DNA of 64,000 nucleotides from Scleropages formosus (lineage: Eukaryota > Chordata > Actinopteri > Osteoglossiformes > Osteoglossidae): positions 11,084,860-11,148,859 of the forward strand of contig NC_041814.1 of the NCBI RefSeq assembly GCF_900964775.1, given 5' to 3'. Below, in pieces: positions 36,510-48,379 of this stretch (its first letter is position 1; every line of letters starts with the position of its first letter). The position numbers were made by a program, and so were the translations under genes. The notes under the pieces were generated by a model that worked only from the letters and a program-made list of their open reading frames with translations, did no database searches and had not been told where the DNA came from.

Positions 36510-37327
36510 GTATGCCAAAAGTATGCTTAATCTAACAAAACTGAACGAAGATGCAAAAATGATGTTGCATTATCCATCTATTTTGTCTGCAGTACCCGTT
36601 CTGCATGTTGCACACTCAAGATGTCTTGTATGAACCCCTGTTCAATAAGCCATTCCAGGGATGCGTGGTTTTTTTGTATTTTTTTGAAAAGAGATGACGT
36701 TACTTTAAATGAGTTACAAATAATGTTAACTAATCCATGTAACTGAACCTGTGTACTTAGTATATAGCTTGATTGCTCAAATATTGCTTGTAATGTTTAT
36801 TTTTATAAAGTGCTTTTAATTAGATGATTGCTTATCTAAAGGTTTTAAGTTATTTTTAAAATGATTCATCCATACAAAATGTTTGGATAAGCAGATACAC
36901 AAACTTTTTCAAAGATTTTTCAGGAATATAAAACATAGTTGGAAAATTAAACTGCCAATTTTGTATGTACAGTTTGTTACAAACCAATCTGAAATATTTG
37001 GAGTCGTTTATGCAAAAAAATAGTTAGCCATATCAGGAGTTTAGTGGTAATAACATGAAAATTTTAAACAGCGGAATCTGTACAGAAACAGGGTACTTTT
37101 AACTAGAATTCATAGGTGTTTAATATGACAACACAGGGCAAACTTAAGTTTTTCACCTTTAAATAACCATGTTCCACATACTTCTGTTTCTATAAAAATT
37201 ACAACTGATTTGTTTTATCAGGTTTCCTATATACACAACTTCATAGTTGACATGTAAAATTGTTTCTTCTCCCAAATTATGGCACAGGCTGGATTTCTTG
37301 TGAAAGTCCTGAAAACACTTTTTTCCT
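36510..37327. other. DNA downstream of rpf1, no separate gene seen
   Basis: AT-rich. It may contain the rpf1 3' untranslated region. An ATTAAA on the minus strand near 37119-37124 is a possible polyadenylation signal. Confidence 0.4.
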
Positions 37328-40302
37328 TTAAAGGTGGAATTTTCTTCTGCTCGTGTCCATCTCATGGCGCTGAAATAAGCCATTAATATTACTTTATATA
37401 AAACAGCTCAAGAAATGAACATGACTTTTAAAATATTTAAAAGGCTGACCTAGGGATGATTAGTTAATAAAGAAGACCATACTATTTACTTAGTAAAAAC
37501 ACATTAAAACTTCTAGATTATAGGAATATATTGTGGAAAATGAAATTTTTGGCTACATCAAATTCAAAAGTAATGCAATACAGCCCCAAAATTATTATGA
37601 ACCAGCAGCCTCACGTTATTCACAACAGTGAGTACTACAAGCCTTAAATTTCTATCTCTTAAAAAAACAATCACAATACAAAACCCCTAACAGAACTGTA
37701 GTAATATGTGGACAATACAACGACTGTTTAACTCTTGACAAAGGCAGACTTACCTTGTGAACCCATTCGTACTCTCCAAACTTCGAATCAAAGGTACCTT
37801 TCTGTAACGATCGTAGTTTAAGAGTAAATCGTGGTCCCAGTTCTTGAATTCCCACTCTCTTCTCATTTTTAAAAATGTACCTGTATGAAACAAAGTATAT
37901 TTACTTTCTTAAACATTTACAATGAATATACTGTAGGCTTCTTAAGCACTGCACATAATGAAAACTTTTTTTGCCAAGTTGATTAACCAGATTTTCTAAT
38001 TTACACTTCATTTAAACTTAAGTTCCTAAAATACTTCAGAGTTCAAAAAGGATATTCACCGATGGAATCTGAAAAAAATAAAATCACGCTGGTTGTGGAA
38101 GGTGGCGACCTGCCGCCCAACAAACTCTGGGTCATGAGGGAAAAGGGCAGCAAACATGCGACCAATGCTGTGACCAAGGCGTGTAGTGAAGTTGTTCAGG
38201 ATGACTTCAGGAGTGTGTTTTGTTGGATCTTTGCCACGTCTCTGCACAGTAATTATAATAAATAAAAAAAAAAAGAAAAGAAAAAAAAGTTTCCAAACCT
38301 TAACAAAATATCAGTCGTTTAAGATTTTCTAATTTTTTAGTTTTGAAATGAATGACATTACATACAACCTTCATTTCCTTTCGAAGACGAACACTGCTGA
38401 CTTTAAAGTGTGCAGTTGGGCCATCTGGTAGATGACAAAGGACGAGGCCATCTTATTTTCTGGTTAAGGAGGCTTCAGTGCACACAGAAATATTAACAGA
38501 TCATCATGTGTACAAATACTTTCAGAAAAATACTGTAGTTGTCCATATCCAGTCATTAAACGTGAAAAACTCAGGCAGCTGGTAGCATAGTGGTTAGAAC
38601 TGCTGCCTTTGGATATACATTAATTACAAATAGTATTTAACTGAAACTTTTGTCTAAGGTACACTGTTTACAATGTTAAATGCAGTAAATTCCTTACAAT
38701 CACTCAACAGTTTATAAACTACAGCAATGTAACACAGAAAACAATTTAGAAGAAATTCAGGTTTTTCGAGATACTATCGCAAGCTGCTCTGTCACCGTGC
38801 CCCTCTCTACCAGTTTTATTTTAATTTTCCTCTGGGTCTCACGTTTGTCTTATTCATGCATTACTTAACATCCACAGAAGTAATAGACATACTTCAAAAT
38901 TAGGAATGCCCCACCATTTTTGATTTTTGTGTGGTTACAAACCAATCACTGTTCTCTTAATCTATGCATGGATTAATATAAAATAGATGTAGAGTTACAC
39001 CACCAAATTAAGTTTTCCTTATTATAAAGGATACTGGGTACTTTGCGATCTTCATTTATTACAATGAGGTACGTAAAACCTCTGGCTATACACTGTGGAA
39101 TAATCCTCTTCAGAGCCAGACCTCTTCGATAATAAACATGTGAATCCGGTATGATTGTGGCAAGTTGCTGACAAAATCTCACTGTCCTCTAAAAACAAGA
39201 AACAATATATTAATTTTTTGTATTAACTGTATCATGGACACATTTTGATCAACAAATATATGCAGAAAACAGTAACTCAACTCACCCCTCTTGGTCTATC
39301 TGAGGTTGTGATAAGAACTTTGGGATTTGTCAGACGGTTGAAGTAAGCTGAAAATTCATCTGTTCCCTCATCAAATGCAACCTGTGAAGGAATTTTACAG
39401 AAGCATTACACTGTAATTTACAGACTATGCAAGATGAAGTGGGAACAGTCACAAAACAGAGAAAAGCAGCAATACATAGTCAGCAAAGCAGTAGGAGTAT
39501 TTTTTCACATTAACTTCAGTATCCATTTAAGCCACCAAAAGCAAAAACACAGTACAACTTTTCAGTTCACATATTACCTCTTCATCTTCAGGATCCACTG
39601 TGGTTTCATCATAGACTCTCTGATTTTCTATTGTTTTGGGAACTGGCTTTGGAGGTGCCTAGAAAGAAACAAAAAACGAAAAAAGACACCCAAAGATTGT
39701 ATCCCAGTTTTGTATTTTGTATTCATAATGATTTATTATGTTATAAACTACAACAGAGATTGGCCTGAGCCAAACAAAACTTGTGATTTTAAGCCAGATT
39801 CTTAGACGTTTGTCTTACCTCATCACCAAGGGCCTCTCTCTCTTTTCGCCTTTTCTTCTTCAATGACAACTTTTCCTTTCATAGTACACAATGACAACAT
39901 TTTCAGATAGCATGGCGGAATAGATACGCATACGCAATACCAGACCCCCCAAAAAAAGAAGACACTTAATTTAATTAATTTACTGCTTTGTTTGGTATCC
40001 CAATGAATGTCACACAACCGCAAATTTCTAGCGGTTAATCCCATACGGAAAGCTAACCTTACCCTTCTCTTCTCCTGCTTCAATCTCATAAACATAAGGT
40101 GTCTCCGTTGTTTGTTTTTTATTTCCGACACACTAAACGTTGGCGGAAACACCGGCGCTGAGGCACTATCAACACTTTCCGGCTCATTAGCGTCTTGTTC
40201 GGCATTTTGTACTGCTATTTTGCTTTCTTTCTTTTGTTTTTTCGCCTTTTTCTTCAGTTTCTTCGTTTTATTTTGGAGTTCGGCAGAAAACTCGTCATCC
40301 AT
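37328..40302 (-). CDS. rpf1: Ribosome production factor 1 (Brix domain), complete
   Basis: Nucleolar Brix-family protein needed for maturation of the large ribosomal subunit. Exons in transcript order: 40063-40302, 39819-39875, 39578-39658, 39286-39381, 39035-39188, 38369-38451, 38060-38241, 37754-37880, 37328-37369. They total 1062 nt (353 residues), close to human RPF1 (about 349), with all phases consistent. The N-terminus is Lys-rich ([20 protein letters not shown]). The Brix core holds [46 protein letters not shown] and [19 protein letters not shown]. The end is [21 protein letters not shown]. The exon 2 acceptor is uncertain by six bases, because two in-frame AG sites are close together. 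The 5' flank is CpG-rich, and a hAT element starts 140 bp upstream of the ATG. Confidence 0.95.
38572..38800 (+). repeat. Rearranged family B SINE pieces in an rpf1 intron
   Basis: A sense head (GGCAGCTGGTAGCATAGTGG) is followed directly by antisense tail-like sequence. This looks like two fused fragments. Confidence 0.5.
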
Positions 40303-40441
40303 GATGCGTCCGCGTTCTTCACGTGCACCGCACTCGCGTTCATTCTTTAACCCGGAAGTCTTCAGTAGCGAATCCGAGTCGTCAGTCCAAGTGCCGACAT
40401 CTTACTCTTCCGCCACCTAACGTCGAGTCCATTGAATAAAC

Positions 40442-41442
40442 CATTGGTTCTCAACGGGGGGCGGAGGGATGGGAGCACAAGTTGTTTCCAAGAAAAAAGC
40501 ACAGAGACACAGGTCATCATTTGGGTACTCAGTGTATTTTATTGCTTTCCAATTATAATGTACATAAAAATAAAAAAACCTATAAAAAATCTATGTAAAA
40601 ATCTCTTCATTATTTAAAAAACATAATTTAAAAATATTTTAAAATAATTCTAATTAAAAATATTTTTAAAAACGCGTTGCTTCTCCCTCTGCATTTTCTT
40701 TCTGAGTTGAAGAGGCGGAGCTTAAGCCCGCCTTTTACGTATAGCTGGCAGTGTAGGACACGAGTCAAAGATACCAGTCGAACTAATCCATGGTGATAAA
40801 TTGGTATGGATAAGTTCATCACGCGTCAAAAGGAGTTGTGGCGATGGTCTGTCGTCAGCACCTCCAACTAAAAAGTCTATAGCTCTTACTCTCTGCCTTC
40901 GCTTCGTTTTGGTTCACTGATGACTGAATATCCTCGGTTGTCTGACGCCGCCGTTAAATTGCCGCTTCCATTCGTATTTGTGCGAGGCCGGGTTTTCAAA
41001 ATTGTCTGCGTTGAAAACAAAATACAGAAATCGCCTGCAGGTGGAGGATGACCTCAGGCTTGCGCTGTCCAACACTGAACCGCGCATTGTGCTTCTTTCT
41101 AAAAAGAAGCAAGCGCACGTTTCCCACTCATTTATAACGGCATGGCTAGCGAAACGCACCCTACGTGCCAGTTTGCATATCACATACATTCCACGTAATG
41201 TTACAAATTAGTTCTATATTGTTCAAAAACATTTTTGATCAATTAAGGGCGTGTTCCACTATTGTCCTATATAGTTTTAAAACAAAAAAAAAGCAAAAAA
41301 GTTAAAAAAAAGTACAAAAAAATCTAAAAAAAAATATCTATCTATCTATCTATCTATCTATTTAGTCTTGGGGGGGAGGGCGCCACATAATTAATAGGAG
41401 AGGTTTGGGGGGGCTTTAGTTCCAAAAGGTTGAGAACCACTG
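40442..41442 (+). mobile_element. hAT (Charlie-type) DNA transposon just upstream of rpf1
   Basis: The ends are CATTGGTTCTCAAC and, inverted, CAGTGGTTCTCAACC, flanked by GAATAAAC at 40434-40441 and 41443-41450 (8-bp duplication). Around 40978-41130 the plus strand encodes SALKTKYRNRLQVEDDLRLA, which matches the C-terminus of hAT/ZBED-type transposases. Most of the transposase is missing, so the copy is about 1.0 kb and inactive. Confidence 0.88.
41337..41361. repeat. TCTA microsatellite
   Basis: A short tetranucleotide run near the right end of the hAT element. Confidence 0.85.
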
Positions 41443-41450
41443 GAATAAAC

Positions 41451-42049
41451 AATGAAATTACGAAAAATTTTAATGAGATGCCAGTAGTCATATGCTTAAT
41501 ATATCTTGTTCTTCTATAGTCCTACATTAATTAAGCAGATATTTTTGCTATGTAAATCTCCATTTAATGTTCTATGGGTGGATTCATTCACCATTAAAAA
41601 TATTAAATACACTATACTGTAGCCTATGTATATAAATTTAGTATTTTTCTAATGAACCCTGTTTACTTGTAAAATGCTGGCTTCTCTAATAAGAATGCAA
41701 AACAAAGGAGAAAAAGCATTCATCTTAGAATCTGATTCATGCAGAATTTGCCGAGTATCAAAGCACAACTTTCTAATTAAATGAGCAAATTAAGGTGCCA
41801 TGATTGTTCACAATTCATAAATGGCGATATTTAGGTGATGGAGGTTCACATGCTGCCACCTCTCCTAGAGTCATACAGCTTATTGCCACATCTGGTGAAG
41901 TGAACAATGCCCTGATCTTATATGCTTCCAGGTGGAGACTTGCTTCGAGGAATAATTAAATCTCTTGCACTCCGATAGGCAGGTTTGTGTGAATTCTCAA
42001 GAGCCACGTATGGACCCAATTAGCAAGCCAATTCTTTTCTAATTCCTAC
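41451..42049. other. Intergenic DNA between rpf1 and dnase2b
   Basis: AT-rich, with no gene or repeat that I recognise. Confidence 0.5.
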
Positions 42050-42320
42050 ATTTACATTTATTTAGCTGACACTTTTCTCCAGAGCAACTTCCAACAAACT
42101 CTATGTAGTGTTATCAGCCCACACACCTTGTTCACCAAGGTGACTTACACTGCTAGATACACTACTTACACTGGGTCGTTCATCCATACATCAGTGGAAC
42201 ACACTCTGTCACTCACACACTAGGTGTGAACTGAAAGGTTTAGGTGAGTGACCCTTTGTAAGTAGTGTATCTAGCAGTGTAAGTCACCTTAGTGAATAAG
42301 GTGTGTGGGCTGATAACTGA
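42050..42320. repeat. Inverted pair of V-SINE 3' fragments
   Basis: Antisense tail at 42050-42235 (CATTTATTTAGCTGACACTT ... CTAGATACACTACTTACACT). It is followed at 42236-42320 by a sense copy of part of the same sequence (GTAAGTAGTGTATCTAGCAG). Together they form an imperfect palindrome. Confidence 0.75.
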
Positions 42321-42941
42321 TAATTCTTTTTTTCCCAAATGCTCTGTTGTGCCGACTTCATTGCTTCCAATTTTACATGTTCTGCCATTTCTGTGAACGG
42401 ACATTAGAAAGTTTTCAGCTGAGTCCTCCACTCCCTTGCCAAGTATAATTAGTCATTCACTCACACACTGGTCTTTCCACCCACATGCATCTGTCAGGTA
42501 ATTGAAGTGTATTGATTTCCTGACAGCCTATGGCCCACTTTACACTGAGAATAGAAGTGACAAAAAGCTATTGGCAGTCAGTCATATAATACAGTCAAAA
42601 GTTTATAGATTTCTTTAAGATAGTATGCAGACCATCATTAAACACAAGACTGGGTACAAAATGTCTCATCACAATTTAGATTTGTTATGTAGATAATAAA
42701 TTAAATCAATTACACTATATTTTGTTTCATTTCTATTTGCATGAACTTACTCATATTAAGAAAGTTCTCACTCTATAAAATGTTAAAGAATTCAGATTTA
42801 AAATTTCATTTAAATGTTACACTTTTTTGTCCATCTCACTTAAAAACTTCTTATGGTTACAAAGTAATTCAGAAAGCAAAACCAAATGTGCACATATTAC
42901 TATTTTAACAAGTGTAAAAATTACATTATGCACAGTTGGGC

Positions 42942-45900
42942 TCAGCAGCCTATGTACCAGGACACCGCCTGGCGAAAGGCTTGGTAGATGGTTGGGTTCT
43001 GTGAGCATACCAACCCTCCACTTTTCCAAGCCTGACTGTCCTCTCGGTTTAAATCGCCCAGGCAGGTCCACTGACTCTCATAAGCCTTTGAAACACACCA
43101 TTTGGAGTGATCAAAATGTGAGTAGAAGAGAACAGGCCCTGGTAACTTGATTCTTCTTATATTTAGGGTGTGTTTGGGCAGAGAGCAATTGGAGGGCAGT
43201 TCGTGCTCCTTGCGTTGCCAGGTTTCTGTTAACAAATCAACTTTTAACATCTGAGCAACCCAGCCAGTGTATATATCTGTGGAGAATGACAGAGTGAGAC
43301 GTTTAAATATTTAATGACATTACTGCCGTATTTCAAAAGGTTCCATTTCATGTTTACTGTGACCCTTCCAGGAACAGCAGCCAGAAACTGACACTCACTC
43401 ACTCACTCACTCACTCACTCACTCACTGAGACACTGGTTGACTGACAGACTGACATGAAGACTGATTTCTTTGTAGTGTGATAGCTCTGTTACTGAGCTT
43501 CTTGGGAAAAAAATCAACTGGTTCTCCCAATTTCTCAATCACTTGAAACTTGTGCACAATAAAATATATTTTGACATTCAGATGTTCAGCTCCATTGCAT
43601 CAGAATTGTTTTAACAGACGAACATCCACTCAAAATTCATTCATAAGCTACAAATTCTACATTTTGTGCTCAAGTGAAGAATCTTTAAGAACTGACTGAC
43701 TACAATCTGGCAACTAATATGGTTGACATATATTCTACAAAAATACTGTGTATCTGCATTCAGTCTCACAGAATATACTAACTGGCTTCATAGCAGGTTT
43801 AAAAAATAAGCAGGTGAGGTTTAAAGTCCAAATGTACTCTCGTAAGTTTAGCAAGTTACAACATATTTGGTTTCTACAAGGTTAGTTTTAAAAGTTTGCT
43901 TCATTATGTCCCTCTTACTGATGTAATCCGATTAAGTTCCAGCTGGCTTGCTACATTAATTAGTGAAAAATATTTAGACTTACAGTATTTTGTATTCTAA
44001 GGCAAAAAGGAAATTGACATGTCCTGTTTTTAAGCAGCTCATCTTTATGAGCTTCATAGAGACAACATTTTAAGTAAAAACTCGCTACCTAAACACAGTA
44101 TTGTTTATGTATTAACTTCAGACTTGTCATTTAAACAGGAAAAAACAGACTAAAGCGTATGATATTCCTTTTCAAAACTTCTGTTTTCTCCATTACTGTT
44201 AAGGGATTCCTGTTATTAACTAAAGCACATGAGCAAATTGATTTTAAAACATAAGAGGTCATGTTTTGCAAAAAAAAGAAAAACAACAATAAATAATAAT
44301 AGTTTCTTATGTATATATATATATATATACACTGTATATACATATTTATTTAATTAAGACGTTTATCTGAAATACACTAAAGAACTACTCCTTTTCCTAT
44401 TATATATTATACATGTTTTATGCATGAAAGTGAGGATATTCTTTAAGAATCAATATCTTATAGCCTTATAGTTGCTTCAGATAGGTTGTGATGTTGTTTT
44501 TTTCTAGGACTGTTTAGAAGAACTATCCTGTGAATGTTTGTTTTCTGTTGTTAAAATATTTGAATTTCTGTTTTGCGGGAAAAAGGAATTAATCTATCCT
44601 GAAATGCAACTTTGGAATGACAGTCCATAACCAGCGCTCTGGCAATTGACAGGATATGCAGTCTCTTGTTCCAGCCAGCCAATGGCCCTCAAACTTTACT
44701 GATTTCCAGGATGAGGGTTGGTGACCAATGATTTTATGAATAAAAAGGAAAGAAAAATACTCTTATTACCATCAATCCAGAAGCGTGATTTTGCAAAACT
44801 TAGAAAGCTTTCTCCATTGGCTGACGTTAGTTTTTCCAAGTTCTTGTCTGACACCCAAGGCATTTTGGAGCCTTGACAAAGGATAACCAGACTGGCTAGA
44901 TCTGGCTGAAATGCTGTAGGCAGGGAGCAGTTGTAAACTCGTGGATTATAGTATAGGAGCTGTTGAGCTGTAGAAAGGGATGAGAAGCAGCTCTATTCAA
45001 ATTCCCAGTTAACGGCACCATGACAACATACCACCTTTTCCTCAGCCATTTACAAAGTGTCTTTTTATCAATAACAATAACTTGTTGCTCACCTATGCTT
45101 GGGATCTGTTGATACTTATAGGTGACACAGAGCACAGTTTGTCCATTCTGCCTGCCTGAGGATGGCCAGGCGTACCCATTTTCAGGGAATGCAGGAAAGT
45201 GGGGGACACTGTGGATGAGCCACAATCCCTGGGACTCATTGAAGAGCAGAACACCTGCAGAGGACACAACTTTTGGCCTTAATGCTCAGTCAGCACTGCT
45301 CTTTGCCACTGCATGATCTGGTGCATCATGGGCATGATCTATGCGATTGTGGACCAAGCAAGATTTGTTTATCTTACAGCTAGATACAGTCTGTTTGACT
45401 AAAACTCGGTCAACATTTCTAATCAGACTTACGCTCTTTGCCCTGCGTGTCCCATTCAAGCCCATACTACACAGGGCAAACTTATTACATAATCATGCAG
45501 TGAGGTTAGCAATATGAAGAAATAAGAAGTAAAGTAGACATGTTAAAAAACCATATGCAATATTTTATAATTTCAGAAATGTTTGTGAAAACTGTACCTT
45601 TTGTGTGTCCATAACGATTACTGTATTTCAGCAAAGGAGGGGCATCGTTATAAAATACATAGGCTGATCTGTTGGACTAAAAGGCAAGAGTGTAAGATGT
45701 GCAAAACATGCAGTGTGTGTACTGAACAAGAAAAGGTACTTATGCAAATATTAAGTTCTTCATGTACTTTATAAGGCAGAATATCTCCAGATCTGTTTTT
45801 GGCATATTTGCTATGTATTCTCACCTTGTATCCTTTACCATCATAAAGCAGTTTTAAGGTGTTCCCCAAAGCACCATTACTGTCATTGACCAGAAATTTG

Positions 45901-47075
45901 CTCATCTGCCAGGTCTTCATTGAGGAATCCAGATACATGTAGTCAAGTCCAGTTCCAACACTCCCAATTTTAAACTGTGGTAACTTGTAGATGATGAACC
46001 TGTCAAATAATGTGACTTTTATGCAGATTACACAGTATATTAAGTCAGTCTAAGCACTGTTGGTGTTGACGAACACTGTGCTTCTATTAGGATGAATATG
46101 GAAATGTATACGAAACTTCAAGCTGCAACAATCTGTACAGGATAATTGGGTGGGTCTATGAACTGGAACCTGTTTTTCAAAAGAGGTCAAAAATATACAA
46201 ATATTTATGTAAGAAAATTCCTAAGGTTTAAAAGCTAAAATGAGCAGCAATGAAGACTGACACCTTTTTTTTTTTACATTTTAAATCAGAGTGGAATCCA
46301 TTCTCAAATGTTGTATTTATGAATGTTTGTTAAAGTTGGCAGGTAGACACACTGTCATACTTGATACAAGTAAACATGTCTATAGTCTTTTTTAATCATA
46401 TCTCTTTTTGACTTGCAGTTAAAGTTTGTCAGTAATTAAGTAAATTTTCAAACTTCCCCCTGAGTCTTGTTAAAAATATAAATACAGGTCAGACTTTTTA
46501 AAAAGTCTCTGAATTTTTACTGTGAGAACCAACAGCAGTGGGCAAAGAAAAAGCTCTGCTTTTTCACAGACAAATAATTCTAGGCTATTTTTGTCTCTTC
46601 AGTGGGGAATTCCTGCATTAAAACAGTATGTGAAATTTCCTCCGGGGGACTCTGATTAGGTCTTGTTCTTAAACTGTTTAGACATACAGTAGATGTAATG
46701 CTCTGGTTTAACTAAAGGTGTTTTTTTTTTAATACAACAATTGTTAACTTTGGTCACACAATTCCAGTAAAATATCTGAACTGGTTAATCCACATCAAAG
46801 AGTTTCAGCCAGTGCTGTAAAGTAAACTATGCACTGCTTCTGATATTTGTTTATTTTGTGAACATATACAATTCACATAATGCACATCAGGATATATTTT
46901 TAATTTATTGATTTATTAAAGTAACATACTTAAATAGATGCTATGTATAATCAGTCATGAACTGCTAAAAGATCTGAGCCTACCAGTCAACAGGATTCCC
47001 AGCTTCATTTCTGCAGGAAATGTCTGCTGTACAGTAAGTTCCACACAAGAAAACATAAAGGAAAAATAACCACAT
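42942..47075 (-). CDS. dnase2b: Deoxyribonuclease II beta (acid DNase), complete
   Basis: Lysosomal acid endonuclease of the DNase II/PLD-like fold; in mammals DNASE2B degrades lens-fibre DNA. Exons in transcript order: 46984-47075, 45825-45999, 45598-45676, 45093-45254, 44770-44967, 42942-43276. They total 1041 nt (346 residues), all in phase. A signal peptide (MWLFFLYVFLCGTYCTA) precedes ISCRNEAGNPVDW. Both catalytic HxK motifs are present: GHTKG at the exon 3/4 border and DHSKWCVS in exon 6. LIHSVPHFPAFP and NGQTVLCVTY are also family hallmarks. An in-frame ATG lies further upstream (47177); I chose the inner one because it gives a clean signal peptide. The beta rather than alpha assignment rests on its place between rpf1 and uox. 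Confidence 0.93.
43393..43428. repeat. ACTC tetranucleotide repeat in a dnase2b intron
   Basis: A perfect CACT/ACTC run between exons 5 and 6. Confidence 0.9.
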
Positions 47076-47529
47076 AATGTATGGATAAAATCCAATAGAT
47101 CTGTATGACTTGGCCCCTCCAAACCGGTTCAGGGAGAAAAAGGAAACCTTTCTCATATGTGCATCTGACTTCTGCAAGAACTCAGTACTCTTATTATGTT
47201 TATGTGCAACTGCTATTTAAAGTGAAAAGCAGCGGAAGTGAAACAAAAAAGGGGAAGTAATGTTTTTTGGATCCCATGATGTTTTGTAAGGTACCAGCTA
47301 TAACATGACAGTTATGTTATACATGTATTATAATTGCTGAACATAGCAAACACTGTTTACAAGGTATCAGTCCAGCACCTAAAAATGCAGTTGAGTGGTT
47401 GCTTTCAAATATGAATGGTTATTTACAATGTGACTTATTCCAATGTAGAAATGAAAGAAACAATAATAGTACAGATTATAAAATATATTGTATACATGTT
47501 TCTTACAAAATATCACTGACGTCTTGAAA

Positions 47530-48205
47530 GCTAAGCAGTGCATAGCAACACCGGAACCTTATGCCAACTCCAATCTGTGAAGCATGGCGGAGGGAGTATA
47601 ATGCTGTGGAGCTGCTTTGCTGCCTCATGACCTGGATAACTTGCAATCATTTAGGGACCAATGAGTTCCCAGTTGTGGCAGGAAATTTTTCAGCAGAAAG
47701 TCTGTGTGTGTGTCTATGATCCAAAACTCAAAAGAAGTTGGTCTATGCAGAATGACAATGATCAAAAATTGAGGTGCCTCAGAATATAATTCTGTATTTT
47801 ACCATTTCCAAATTGGAGTCCTAACCTGAGTCACACTGAAATGCTGCGGTGTGATCTCCCAAAAATATACATGAACTGGAACAGTTTGGTATAGAGGACT
47901 GAACCAAAATACCTTGCAAATTCTGAAGGTCTGATCAGCAGCTACAGAAAGTATTTGGTTGAGGTTATTGTAGTAAAGGAGCCTTCACTAGCTACTAAAT
48001 ATAAGGATTTACATACTTTTCAATTAATGACTAAAATCGTTTGTTAAAGATATGGCAGTGCAACAGATTGTGGGTTTGTTTAATAAGACTGTTTTTATGA
48101 CTACGACTATATTTATTATCAGGACAGATGATCAGCTCACATTTTAAGAACAGAAATGGAGATGATTGTAAAGGTTTCACACTTTTTTCTAACAACTGTA
48201 TGTTA
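47530..48205 (+). mobile_element. Old Tc1-like transposon relic upstream of uox
   Basis: Degenerate blocks in Tc1 order: GAAGCATGGCGGAGGGAGTA, then GTCCTAACCTGAGTCACACT, then AGCTACTAAATATAAGGATT and a 3' part ending near CTTTTTTCTAACAACTGTA. The left end is truncated. It is riddled with changes and clearly inactive. It stops about 175 bp before the uox start codon. Confidence 0.75.
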
Positions 48206-48379
48206 TGGTTAAAAGCTCCTTTCAAAAATGTTGAAAGACAAGATGATTCAGCAAGGTGACTCTCGAGGTTACTGATTTGCACAACTCTGATAAAATACAC
48301 TGAAATCTCCACCCCCTTAACAAAATACCCTCCTCATATCCATATCTTTGACACATATGGTTTGAGACAAAAGGTGAAC

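Noticed and set aside
43393-43428. Regularly spaced repeat considered as CRISPR
   Set aside because: It is a 4-bp microsatellite without spacers, in a vertebrate genome.
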